A stretch of DNA of 64,000 bases. Origin: Aptenodytes patagonicus. Taxonomy: Eukaryota > Chordata > Aves > Sphenisciformes > Spheniscidae. A program made the position numbers and the translations under genes. The first letter of the stretch is position 1. Every line of letters begins with the position of its first letter. The stretch covers positions 108,048,586 through 108,112,585 of the forward strand of contig NC_134949.1 of NCBI RefSeq assembly GCF_965638725.1, written 5' to 3'. Positions 33,631 to 54,664 of the stretch are shown here, piece by piece. A model generated the notes under the pieces. That model was not told where the DNA came from and searched no databases. It was given only the letters and a program-made list of their open reading frames with translations.

Positions 33631-34838
33631 TGTTTTGTTTGCTTTTTTGACAGCTTCTAATAGCAGTTCAGTGAGACCTCCAGCAATGTATTTAGTATTC
33701 AAATTATTCTGTTCACTGTGCGTGCTGTCAACATGTAATTGTGGTGGGGGCAGGCTAATGAAAGAGTAGAGGTAAATCCAGCCCACGCTTCTCAGGGAGA
33801 AGGTACTGTAGTGCCGCCAGTCACATATCTGTCAATGACTTACATTAACATCACTGCAGTCTGTTTTTGCTAAGTTAGAAGGCGTAACGCAGAACCAGAA
33901 CTGCAGGGCCATTTTAATAAGTGGTCCCCCTATTTCAGCCTTTACATATCCCAAAGAAAGTAGGTCAGGATCCAAGTTTTATTTACTGATTGAAAAATGG
34001 GGATTTTGGCAACATTGTGATCCTTAGTACTGTCTTACCAGAAAAAGTGTCATCATCTCAGCTACAAGTACTTCTGTTGGCTATGCTGGTGTATTCCTGC
34101 TTCAGCAAGTGCAAAATAGATGCAATGCTGCTCACAGCTGAAGTCGATAGCAGCTCCCCAGACTTCCTTATTTAAAGCATATTAAGCAGAGTTCACCAAG
34201 AGTTCTTGTACTTGGCCTGCTGTGGTTCTTTTGCATGTATGCAGCAGAACTCCTATAACTACAGGAGTGCAGGGAAGAGGTCTGGAGGCCTTCTGTCCCT
34301 TTGGAGAGGTTTTGTGTGCACAAAAATGCCCTCAAGAAGATGGGGTAGCTAAATGCCATGCAATTTGGGAGGTTCATCTGTCTGCAGAACAACCCTCCAA
34401 CATGACAAAAGAAAGGGAAAGGCACAGTGGCTTCTGCAGTTCGCCATACATAAAAGCAATTGTTATGTCAAAGCTCTCAGGTCTAGTAGTACAGAGCAAG
34501 GGTTTCATCCCACAGTCCCAGCATATGAGGAACAGGTATGTTTTCTCTCATATTCCTCAAGCAGCAGGGCAATTTAAAAAGGTCTGTTCTCTCTCTTGCT
34601 GTTTTCAGCCTCTCTGTGCTTTTGTGTGGCTACCTCAGAAGTGAACTCCAGCCATTCCGTTACACGGCTTCTTTCATCTTGCTGCTAACAGTGAAAAGTG
34701 ACACTGTGCCACCCTGTGTCTGGTAGGAAAAAGTCCCCTCATCTAAAATACCTTTAGAATAGGGAAGGCTGGCAGGAATATAAAGAAAAATAGTCAAAGA
34801 CTGTGACAATAAACTAATCTTAATTTAAGACAACTTAA
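33631..34838 (-). other. ACP6: ACP6 3' flank and probable 3' UTR
   Basis: This stretch follows the ACP6 stop on the minus strand. A minus-strand AATAAA (TTTATT on plus, 33978-33983) is a candidate polyadenylation signal and would give a 3' UTR of about 0.86 kb. No coding feature is seen. Confidence 0.45.
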
Positions 34839-42712
<7,874 letters not shown>

Positions 42713-45700
42713 GGCGGAGGCGCTGTCACTGCCGGCACCCGGCAGCACCGCCGGGGGCGCGGGGGCCGACGGGAAGCGGAGTCCTCTCGCTGGCTCCGGT
42801 TAGTGGCGCGGGGCCGGCGGCGGACTACAGCTCCCAGGGGGCACCGCGCCGCGGGGGCGGGCTTGCCGGGGAAGCCGCCGTGCGCAGGCGGGCAGGGCTG
42901 GGCGCGGTCCGGGGGTGGGCGGCCCCGCCCCGCCCCGCCCCGGGCGGGGCAGGTGGGGCCTGCGACTCCTCCGCCCCGGGGCCGCCCGGCAGCGGCAGCC
43001 CCCGGCTCGGGGGAAGCAGCGGGGCTGCGTCGCCGGCTCCTCTTCAAGGGGGGCAGCGCTGTCGTCCTGCTGCCGCCTCTTGCCTTTCTCTTTTTCGTTT
43101 CGCTTTTCCGCGGGGAGCGGCCAGACGGGCTAGCTCACTGGGCGCGAGCGTGCGGCTTCCCGGGAGGGAGAAATCCTCCTTGGGGTGGTTCGGGTGTTTT
43201 TTTCCTTCCAACTTTTCCCTCTGAGGCACGTTTGGCCACGGGGGCGGTGTGTTCAGGCGGAAGAGCTCCCGCTGGCGCTTACCGGTGCGTGGAGTTTAGA
43301 AGGGAGGGAAGAGCCCGCGAGGAGGCAGAGGGGTCCCCGAGTTCCTCCCCATCTGGCTGCTTGCGCCTCCCTGTTAACAGCCGTTGGTTAGGAAGGAAGT
43401 TTTGGGGAGGGGAGGGTGTTGCGTTCGGCTCAAATCTCATACGGGCCGGTCGTCCGTATGCATCGCTTTGGTCTTTAGTGGGCCCATCTGGACGTAGCAC
43501 GGGCAGCGGGAGAAGTTTCCCTCTCGCAGTTCTCTCCACGTGTTAGCGGCAGCTGTTCCCGCTGGGGTAACAGCTCGTTACCCCTGTAGCTTGTTTCTCT
43601 CCCTGCCCGTACTGGGTCACCCCGTTAACCTCACCAGCAAAGGCTTGCAGCTGGTGCCAAATGTGGCAGTGGCAATTTGTTTGTTGCTCTTGTTTAAATG
43701 AGGGCTTTTTCCACTGTGAATTTGCTAAACAAGGTCTTTTTCAGTTTGGATGCCCAGGTGCAGGCACCCTGGGAGGGGAGCAGTGGGCCTTGACCTAGTC
43801 TTGTCTGGCCTCTCGTTCCCAACAGGGCTTTGGGAGCCAACGCGGCGCTGCCATTACCAGGGCTGGAGATGAGCTGCAGCAGTGAGGCAGGTGAAGGCAT
43901 GACCCCGCTGTGTAGGTAACCTGATGTTACCCGGAGGGGTTTGGGGTTGTTTGTAACATTGGAGCTGCCTCTTGGCATCCCGCAGCAGCACTCGGCGAAG
44001 CTGTCCCGGGGTGAATGTGAACCCAGTGCCTGGAAGCGCATGTTCCACTCCTCGTTTCTTGAAACTGTTGCTTCTCCTTTCCTGGCGGCGATGTGCAGGT
44101 CCAGTGAGTCTGCACAAATTAACTCTTCAATGCTATTTAGCATCTTTTTTAGCATAGTAGCTAATAAGTTTGATGTGTGTGAAAGCTAGAGACCTGTGCA
44201 TTCATACAGCCTTTCTTGGACATTATAAAGCAATCGACAGGTTCCTGTCTCCTTGGTTCCTGTGAACCTTCTGGTTCAAGACTTGGTGGTGATGTCACTC
44301 TCGCACAAGTACTATTTTTATCAGCGAATAAGCAGTTTGCTTGTTCCTTAGACCACATCAGCTTGGCTTAGATTTATTAGGGATTCCCATGTTCCTCCTT
44401 GTCTGCCATCCTGCCTCTTTACGTATGTTATAGGCTCCAGTACTCCTTTTCCTGTAGGTTTGGAGCTCTACTTTGCCCAGGACCTCTTTTAGCCCCACCC
44501 CGCCCCTTTCTTCCTACTTGTGCTGATGGTTCTTGGGGCTCTCCTTTTCCTGGTTACCCTTATCCTCTCTGTCTCACCCCCCCGTTTCTCTTTATTCTTT
44601 CAGGGTGCCAACATTTTAAAACTCACCCAGGAGATCAGGGGAAGTTTTACAGAAATTCGGGATGTTGATGGAAGCTATCAAATAGTTATTTTACTGTCTG
44701 TAAAGACCAGTTCTTTAACTTGTCCACAGACAACTGCAGACCTGACTACACTCTGCTCGCTATTTCCCTCTTTCTGATTTTCCTTTTTGGAAGCAGGCAC
44801 TGTCTGTTGGCAGCTGGAACGCTCCCTGATACGCTGGAACCAGCATTGATTCAAGCAGAGCTCACAGGACCTCTGGTTGGCGGGGTGGTGGCAGGAGGCA
44901 GCAGAGGAGTCACAGGCAGCTGGTGCGTGCAGGGAGCAGGACAAGGGTGAAGGAGCAGTAGGAGGAAGAGGATGGTGACCCGCGCAGAGGCCAGAGGGAG
45001 GAGCTGCTGCAGGTGGTGAGAGGCTGGCACAGCCACCAGGACGTGCAGATGGAGGGATTTGGTGATCTCCTTGTGTCTCTCAAAAGCAGTGCTGTTCTGA
45101 AAGGGTTACCTCAGTTTTCTGAGCTTAGAGCATGTGAAACACAGAGGCACGACCAGAAGAAAAAATATTTCAGAAGCCAAGAAAATAACAAATGGAGGAA
45201 TCAAGCCTAAATCTTGTGTTGTGGGAGAGTGAGGGGGGCAAGGATGCTGGGGGGAGAAGGAATAGGAAAATGTAGTGAAGGGGAAGGAGGAAGAGAGTGA
45301 GAGGTGATGTGATAGAAATGAGCAGAGGTGAAACAAGGAAAGAGGCTCACAGTGAATTTATTGAATTTCCATTTGAATGCTATCCTGGAAGAAACCCCCA
45401 GTTCCCCTGAAGTCGTGAAGACTGGGACTGCAGGGTCCCTCCTGGGGGGACTTGGCTGCTGCCAAGCAGCATTACTGTTGAGATATATTTTAGAATATAC
45501 CATGCCACAGCAGGTGTGTGCAATTAGAGGAGAGCTCTCCAAAATAGCAGGCGGCTGTCAATTTTTTAGCAAATGGTGTTGCCATTTTTTTTCTTTGTCC
45601 AACTGTGTAGAAATTTATTCTAAGATGCATCGTCTGAGATGCATCACAGAAACATTTCCAAAGGACCTGTTATTTTTACCCTTCTGTTGCTTTTTGTGAC

Positions 45701-48700
45701 CAGACGAGGAGCAGAAGGCTATTCCGATGGCCGCTCTGGGTGAGCTTTGTTTCACTGGGGGAAGTTAATGAACTATACCAAACAAGCAAGTTTCAGGAAA
45801 CCTTTCTCTTTGAAAGCAGAGTGCGAATTTCCTCCTGGCTGGAATTTAACCGTATTACAATGATTGCTACCTTTGAAAAGTATTACCGTTGCTATCATTT
45901 ACCTTTTTATAGTGTTTCACGAGTGTATCGCACCTCAGAACGCTCCTATATGATAAGTTTGCATTTACATCCTCATTTTCTTGAAGAGGAAACTGAGTCA
46001 TAGTTTCATAATTCAACCAAACCACGCAGTCATTGTGTGGCTGATACATTGATAAGGTATGCGACCAACTATCATGATTAGATTTTTGTTCCACGACATG
46101 GATTGTAATTAAATAGCGTTTGAAAAATACCCACCGAAGAAACAATTCAGCCTGATGAGTTTCAGTGTTTTATTGTTTCTCGGATTCGGCAAACGCCTTC
46201 TCCCTGAACAAAGGGCTATAGCTGTTCTGTTGTAAATCAGAGATTTACCGTAAAATGACTGTGCGGTAGAGACACAAATAGAATTTGGGCACCCCTTAGG
46301 AAGGTGGAGTTTTTTCCCCCTGAATGGTAGGGGTCAGAAAATGGGCTTATATTGCCTCGGCTTCTTTGGTTCCTTCCCAAGTGCTTTTTGCTCAGCAAGG
46401 GGAGCGGGCTGGAAATGTTTTCCGGCAGTGCTACGCAACACAGGCTGCAGCTGTGCTGGGAACCTGGCAGTGATGCTGGCTGCCGGAGGAGGGTGGCATA
46501 ACCAGGCTGGCGTGACTGCCCAAAGTGAGGCGTGAGCAGCTCATGCCAAGCATGACGTCTCCCCGTCCCGGTCTTGTGGGGCATGTGCCTGTTCTGGGGC
46601 AGCTCCGTGAACTGCATGGAGTGCACGGAATATGTCTTAGTGGCCAGGTACTTTGCTTGCCAGAGCCACTTCTGGGTGGAGTATCTGCTGCTCTGCTCTA
46701 GCACAAAGTGTTTTCCTACCCTTCCAAATACACCTTCCATCCCAAAATGTTCCCGTGACTGGCTCTCTGAGTACAATTAAGGTGCTTTCGCTCTGGTCCC
46801 TTGAAGTGACTATGGCTACTGAAATCTCAGGTGTTGTAGCTGGCAGGTCTCCACTCCTGCAACGTGGGCAAGAATACATGCAGTATTCATGTTCAGAATC
46901 TCAGGCCGCTTTACCCTGTGGCCAAAAGAGCTTTCACCGTTCCCAACTGTAGAGCTAATGATGACGTCTCTGTGTCCTGCAAGAATCGGTGACCACAGTG
47001 GCTATTACAAACAAGTCAGTCTGGGCACGTAAGCTGTATTGCGTTCACAAAGAGCAGAAATTTATTTATAAATTGTTCAAGTGTGCTGTATTGCTTCCTG
47101 TGGAGCTGTATCACTCTTGTCTACTCCAGTTTGTCTGTCGTCGTGAACCTTGTAGCCAGCTGCTTTGTGAGCAAGGCGCCTGGGGAAATGGAAGGAATGT
47201 TTCCACTCCTAATTTCTGTGATCCTTTGGGGTGGAATTCGCAAAAATAAACTCCTAAATGCCACCGCAGACCAAGCCCTCCCCGCGAGGCACCATTCATG
47301 GTACAGTGTACAGATCTATGCATCTCGTCTCCTTTTCTGCATGCTTTCACATCAGCGGTTTACCTTCCAGCAGTGAAATGGTGTGTGTCGATACTTGCAG
47401 GTCATCGTTTTATTTCTGAATTCCTGCAGGTTATGTGGGACAGTCCTGGAAGTCAGAGTCGTGGCATTTAGGGTTGGTATCATGAGGATATTTTCAGAGA
47501 TTTTCTTCTGCGGATTTTAGAAACAGGGTATCAGACAGTCGGTTGTTTCATGTCCCTTTTGCCTGGGACCACATGATTTTCCCTCTCTCTTCCTTTTAAA
47601 TTACAGGCTTGGGCATTTGGTCATTGTCGGTGTGGCAGCGGGAGAGCTGGAAGCCGGCTGTGTGCTGGGCAGCATACTGATTGTGTGAAGGTTCATCCCC
47701 TGCCCTGTAACCTAGCGCAGAAGATGCACTCCCTGCCTTCTGTATTTCTTTTGTTCGAACTTTGTCATCCTAAACTGGATGATGCCTACAGGCATCTGCT
47801 GCATTTGGTAGTCTGCAGCATCATGCCGACTCAATTATGCGCCTCTCTGGGATAACAGCAGGCCAGTTTTCAACTTTGAAAGAGTGTTTTTCCCGTGCAA
47901 ATGAAGGCTGAGATAAGCGGGAGCCTCCAGAAGCAAGCTGGAGAAGCTGTTCCCAGCCACGTCAGGTGGACTCTTCGTGTCTGCGTGGTGGAGCTGTCCT
48001 GGTGCGGTGGGAGAGCTGCCGGTCTTTCTCTGTGGCTGAGATGCTGCATCCTGGGGCTCGGTGCTCTGGCACAGTGGCAGATGTGCTCCCCTGTGGCAGC
48101 ATTTAACCGTTTGGCACTTTTAATCTTTACCACCTCCTTTGCTTCTTGTGAATATATATTACACCAAGTGGTTTGGGATGATATGAAATTAAAAGGAGAT
48201 GGTGCAAGTGTAAATGATTACAGTTGCTCTTTTCTAACCACCCAGGGGAGAAGGGCTGCAAAGAGATCATTTTGAGCCTTACAGTGGGTTCCTAGCAAGT
48301 GAGTTGTTTCGTTACGCTTTCATGCTCACACAGAAATGACCAAAGTGTAGGATTTGTGTGTGTGATACAACCCGTGACCTCTGTCTTCTTCCTGTCACAG
48401 GCTAGGGAGACATAACTGGAACCTGGGGTAAAGTGTTATCCTTTTATTTTGCTGCAGGCTTAGGTTATGTTTTGAGACTCCAAGGCTGCTTCCCGTTTTC
48501 TTCTTTGCCTTCACTGCAGGTGGTGGACCTGATGGGTTTCAACACGCATCCAGACTGGCTGTTCGAGTCCTTGTGGGCTGTCCCTGATCCTTTTTCCCCT
48601 TCAGTATATACTCCTCTTTGTTATATGAGGATGGGGGTCAGATCAAGTGGTGGGGAGCTAGAAGAGGGGACGTAGACCTCGTCTCAGGGACCTGTGCTAT

Positions 48701-51700
48701 TTACGTTCAAGACATTTCTGGCCCCACCAGCTGTTCCGTGTGTGTTATTTTCAGAAGGGCAATAATCCGTGGGAGGTCAGGAGGGTGGAATTGTGTGAAT
48801 ACGCCGGGTAAAGGAGATCAAGAGGCTTGGAAGTCCTCAGGCCTCGTCATGACAGAGAGTCAGGATCCCAGATGATTATGGCTTGCAGACTGGGAGAACT
48901 CAAGGAGAGCTCTGAATATGCTGCTTGTATGGCTAGGAAAGGCTGCTTAGCTGGGTGTTTGTTAGCTGTTTTCAAGAGTCATTTGTGTTTACACTGCTGG
49001 CAGGACCACCTGTTCTTTTTTGAACAACAATAATATATATATGTGTGTGTGTGTTGCTGCACTTCTGCATTTATTTTTAGCCCTTTCGAAAAACCCCCAA
49101 CAGGTTTGAAAGATGTTGTGGATTGTGAGTGGTGCCTGGCGGCATTGCTCACATTGACGGTTGTCAGAATTTCCATGATAAATCTCTGCTTTGAAAGGCT
49201 TGTAACTCATCCTTCTATTCTTGGTCCTGCAGCTCTCGTATCCTGGGAAAAAAACCCCATTTTTTAAAAACTACATTTTCCCCACAGGTCTGTGAAAATC
49301 AGGTTTGCTGGCCTAAACCAGAGCTTTTTCAAAGCAGATGTTGAGTCTTGTCACTTTATTTTTCAGTGCCTAATTGCAAATGTATGGCAGGTCTTTTTAA
49401 TATGGTTCGTATGATGAAATGGAGAAACTATTTTGCATATCGGACTGGCACAGACACTGGATGGTGTAAATCAGCAGGGAGCCAGCAGCAGTTAGCTCCC
49501 CACCATCAGCTATAAGGAAGCACAAAAACCAGCTGAATTATGGCAGAGGCTGGGCAGTCTCCGGATCTGGTGTGATACCAGTTGCAGAATTATAGGGTGA
49601 ATGCTCCTCAAGAACTAGCAGAGAGATGAGACATACTATGGGTTTTTTGCATTCATAAACAAAGGACAAGTATATGCTTATTATGTGCAATCAGCAAGAG
49701 AAATCCAGTACAAATCAGGAGCTGATGATTTTAATGAAGAAATACATAGTTATCCCTTTTTAACTTTATGGTTCATATGTCCGTAGCGTCTTCCATCCAC
49801 GCGGTGCAAAGCAGCTCACAGTCGTTAATCTGTGCCATTCACCAGTGAAGTCGTACACACACCATTGTGATTTCTAGTGCACACCCAGGAGAGACGGTGT
49901 TGTGAGGAGACTTAGTGATGTGCCCTGGTGATGCCGTGAATCCATGGCAAAGCACAGAACAGCACACAGGAACCCGAGTCGTGCAACAGTGCTGGAAGGA
50001 CCGAGCTGCACCTCTTCTGAGAGTTTTCACAGTTTTTGAAAGCTGTTGGAATGTTAGCTGCAAATAGGACATTTGCATGCAGATGGTAGGTGCTAATTCA
50101 AAACATGAAGGTAATGAACTTGAAACTGGGTCCTGACACACAATGAGAATTGTGGAGGGAGCCCTGGGAACTTGAGCTGAATCAAAGTCGGTGTAATTTC
50201 ACATGCAGCATTCAGTAGGCCATTCAAACTCGGATTATCTTTTGGCAGATGGGAATAACACTTATTCCCTGCCCCACCAGGCAGGCTGTGAGGTAGCAAA
50301 GTACCTGCAGAAGGCTTTGTGTCTGCAAAAGCTCGGCTGTTTTTCAAACTGTATTAGTAGCTGTTTGAATGAGGGGTATGACCTTTCCTTCAGGTCTTGC
50401 CTGACAGCCCTGGACCTTCATGGTTACAAAACCACCGCTATTACAAAATGGAAATAGTCCTGTGTTGCTTTTGTGCATGTTGCATGGGTACACACAGAGT
50501 GCCATATCTGTGTTTTACTGTAGCTCCACAGACACAGAGTTTAAACTTTTTTATCCTGCTTTTTCTTCCTCTGCAACTGATTTTCCTTTGGACATAAAGG
50601 TTTCTTTGTTCTGGTTCCCCTGTCCATGTCTTGTCTATCTCAGGATACTGCATCCCTGTAGGATCTCAGCACCTCCTTAGCCGTAGGCGAGGGCCACTAT
50701 ATTAATTTTCCAGATGGGAATTCCAGGCAAAGAAAGGCTCGGGTGACTTCCCTGTTGTTAGACACAAAACTTGCTGGAGTCGGAACCTGAGGGCACTCTC
50801 CAAAGTTTTAGGCCGGTGCCTGAGCTGCTTGTCCAGACTCAGTGTTATCTTTTCTTGCCGTTCTGATCCCATCTGGCTGTCAGCTGCACCAGCCAGTGCT
50901 CCGTGGGTATTTACGCTGCTGCCAGTTCTCATGTCTCAATTGGGAGTCATTTAATGCGAGTGACTGAGATTCCTCGAGAGGAAGAATTTGAAGTATCCCA
51001 GACAATGGTATGGTTAATATTGGTTTTGTCGTAAGACTGTTTTTTAGTATTTATTTTAAGGATTGTTGACACACATGAGTTTTTCTAGGGCTGTAGTATC
51101 TGTGGTTGCAGCCATGAAAAAGGGTCAGAGGCAAAACAGTCTTGGCATTGGAGTTTAATATCCTTCCCTTGTAAGATAATAGAATAAATGGGAAGAGAAA
51201 CATACGATTTAAGATTTTCGGTGATAGTGAGAACTTAAGAAAGGGACAGCACAATGTTTTTCATGACAAATTCGGCATTTCTGAAGAAAGATTCCTGGTA
51301 AAACATGACTGCAAGTCAACAGAGTCAACAAATGAATCAGAGAAGGGAATGGGGTGCGTCTCCCTTAGTAAAAAACTTTATTACATGTTCTCTTACTCTC
51401 AATTACCCTAATTTGAAGTGGGGAGCTAATGAATATTGCTAAATGGATTGAAACAAATAACAGCAGTGTGGACAAAAAATAATCATTATGAACTGCGGTC
51501 TATCAACCGCAGCGAATTTTTCACAGCTTCGTAGGTTTGAATGCTGCGGTGACTGGTCTGACTGTCTGCTTAGTATAGGGGAGAGGACCTTAACCAGTAA
51601 TTTCCAGTGGGGTTAGTAACTTCTATTAGTACCAGTGCATGCCTTTTTAAACCCCATTGCAATAATCAGAAATTACCTTATCCCTAGACTGTGCTTTCCA

Positions 51701-54522
51701 ATTGTTAATTAAAATAATAGTTCTCATTATAAGAGTGCTTCAGTTAGGAGAGCAATCAGTTGTCAGAAATATTGTCCCCATTGTAAGTACTTGTGTATCA
51801 GGATTAAAATGCTTCTTAACTTTGTCTTGGTAAGGGAAATAGAGCAAGCTATGGACTCCCGTTGCAGGCCAGGCTGTGGTGCAGAGATGCTGGGGGTAAT
51901 GCTGGAGCTGGCATTGTGTGCAAGTACGGTGCAGCTGGGCCCGGCTGTATTTGTGTTTCTGGGTCTGAGACGGTATGGGTGTGTGATGCTGTGATGTGAT
52001 GCATGTATGTGTGCGCACTGCAGCCTTGCTGCTTGCTTAGAAACACACATGAGGCAGTGGCAGCCCTGATTTGAGTTGTGGGGAGGAACGCTTTGGAAAG
52101 CTATAGCCTATTTGCACCATAGGAAGCGGGCTGTTCACTTTACCCTCAGGTATGCACTGGGGGCGGAAAAAGGCTAAGGTATCTCAGTGTGTGTGCTTCT
52201 GAGGATCTCCTCAAGCGCTCGGGTACCTCACTGTGCTGGGAGCTGAGATGTGCTTGTGGGGTCAGAGAGATCCATCGGGAATCAGTGAGGATTATTCTGA
52301 GTTCTCTTTCATTTTGTGAATGTCTTTATTGTTGATTTAGGACTGGGTACGTCAATGACCTTTTCAGAAAGGTCTCAAATTTGGCATTTCTCTGGAAATG
52401 CCAGAGACGAAAGGAATCTAGAGAAACTAGAAATATGGAGAGGAAAGTGTAACTGTATCCTAAGAAAATACAAGACCACAGAGGGGAAAAATAATCCGAA
52501 GCCTAATTTCAGAGGAAAAAAAGGTGAGAAAAGAGTTCTCATGATCTGTAAGGGGAAAATGAATTGAAAAAAAAGCCCATTTTCCAGTGAAATACCAGCT
52601 ACCACATATGCTTTTGGGTTGACAGTTCATGTTATGCAGCGAAGGTGATGGTAATTTCTGCTATACATGTGTACCTAAGTGCTTTCTTGAACATGGGCTG
52701 AAGTGGAAGAAAAGCAAGGTGGGAACCGAACGTGGCTTCATTGGACTACGTGATTTAGCAATGGCTAATTTTAGACACTTGTTTCTGAAACATCTTGCCC
52801 ATAGTCTGGCACCCATCAAACTGGTTCTGTTAGGAGCACTTTTCAACCTCAAACTTTGTTCCCAAGCTGAAGAGCTGGCACGGCATTTACTTAAAAAACA
52901 AACCCAAACAAATAGCAGCAAGTTTCTGACCTCAAGCTTGCCTCTCCCTGCTAATCTGATTCCTTTTAAGGGTAGGAGCTGGTGGCTAACATGAGTTCTA
53001 GTGAAACCCTGTGTGTAGCTGAATATGAGCGTGTCAGGGTTTGCTGGGGCTGCTGTTAAAAATGTCATGTCCTAGCAGCCCATATCCAGTTTCTAGAAAA
53101 ATCGCTTGATGCGTCTTTTGCTTTCTTTATATTGTCATATAGCTGACCATCACCGACATGCCTTTTTAAGGCACGAACAAGAAAATTTAACTCTCTCGTG
53201 GGTCCCTAACAGTTCATTTTGATCTCTAGCTTGGCCCCATCTGTCCTGACCCTTCCTGTCTAAATTAACCTTACAATAAAAAGGAGCTCCTGCATGTGAA
53301 TAGTGAGTCACAAAACCCAGCTCGGAGTAATCCCTGAACGCTTTCCCGCTGTGGTCCAGCCCTGAGAGATGGAGATGTCCTCTCAAAAAATAACAGTTGT
53401 CTGCAGGGGGCTTGGCCCTGCTCCTGCAAACGCTGCAGCAGGGCCGCTGCCTCCCCGGAGCTTGTCACGGGCCAGATGAATGGAGTTTGTAATACAGAAA
53501 TGAAAAAAGAAAAAAAGTGCCTAATCCGCTAATGAGATGTAGCCACCTCGAGGGAGGAAAGTGGCTTAATGTAGCAGTCCTACAGGCCTCGGTCCAGAAA
53601 TAATTTTAAAGGAATATGTAAATATTACAGCTGAGTTTTGCTTCCTAGCTTGCTCTGGGGGAATACTTTTTGCTAGAAAACGTGGTACGATTGCTTTTAA
53701 TCATCCAGAGACTGGTGTTTTTGTGTTAGGCTATGAAGGCCTGCGTGGCAAACTGTGTTAGAGGACGGGGGAGCGTGTTTTATGCCGGCACCGTAGTGCT
53801 TTCACAGTGCTTTTGCTGCTTTTGTGCTTGGGGAGTGTAGGGGCTTGCGAGGGGGTGACAAAACCCTCTGTGCGGGAGCACAAAATGGTGAAAAGCGTTC
53901 ATGTGGAGAAGCTGCTGAAGGACTCAGACCTTCCCATGGGAACTTCGTGAGCAGCCAGGAAAGTGGGGTCTTCTGCACCCCTTATCCACACTCATCCTGC
54001 TGTGGAGTTCCCGCATGGCAGTCGAGGATTCCCAGCCATGTCTCGGGCAATGCCTAGCGGCTAGTGGAAGGGAGCTAAAAATGTGTTTGAAGCAACCACC
54101 ATTTCCACCAGCAGAATGCCAGTACATCACGGTCCTCTCAGATGTTTTTTGTATTACTGCTCTAATGCATCCCTCTCTTTAAAGCATATATTGGTGTGTA
54201 TTTATTGCACGTACTCTCCGGTGGAGGTGTGTTGTTTGGTTTGTGATTGACAGGAGTGGTTACGCAATATTGTTTATGCTTCCCAACGGCTGGAGGAACA
54301 CACAGCTGCCTCTGGGGTGGATATTGGCCCATATGAATTTAAAATTTAGTTTCCATGAGTGACATTCACTTTCTGAGAACTCTGTTGCCCGTCAAACTCA
54401 ATTGCTCAAATGTCTGTGGGAAACCAGTGGTGGTATGTGAATGTGGTCTCAGAAAATTCATTTTAAAAAATGTAAACCAGTGTTCACTGGAGGAAAAAGG
54501 AGGCATTTCTGCATTATTTGGC

Positions 54523-54564
54523 GAGTGTTATAAGCTCATTTGCTGAGTGTTATAAGCTCATTTG
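54523..54564. repeat. 22-bp tandem duplication
   Basis: GAGTGTTATAAGCTCATTTG occurs at 54523-54542 and again, identical, at 54545-54564 after CT. Recent local duplication. Confidence 0.9.
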
Positions 54565-54599
54565 ATCCTCTTTCTGTCATCAAATTTTCATGACAAAGT

Positions 54600-54664
54600 T
54601 ATATATATGGTGTGTATATATATATGTGTATATATATATGGTGGTGTTTTTTATATATATATGG
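54600..54664. repeat. TA-rich microsatellite
   Basis: Interrupted (TA)n blocks with TGTG and GGTG interruptions. Simple repeat, likely length-polymorphic. Confidence 0.85.

Noticed and set aside
44520-44777. Hydrophobic plus-strand frame starting MLMVLGALLFLVTLILSV
   Set aside because: It looks like a signal peptide but is followed by no recognisable domain and no clear splice structure; a T/C-rich stretch alone would give this.
46237-46776. 179-codon minus-strand frame in the ACP6-GJA5 interval
   Set aside because: No domain, overlaps open plus-strand frames of similar length, and nothing in its flanks looks like exon boundaries.
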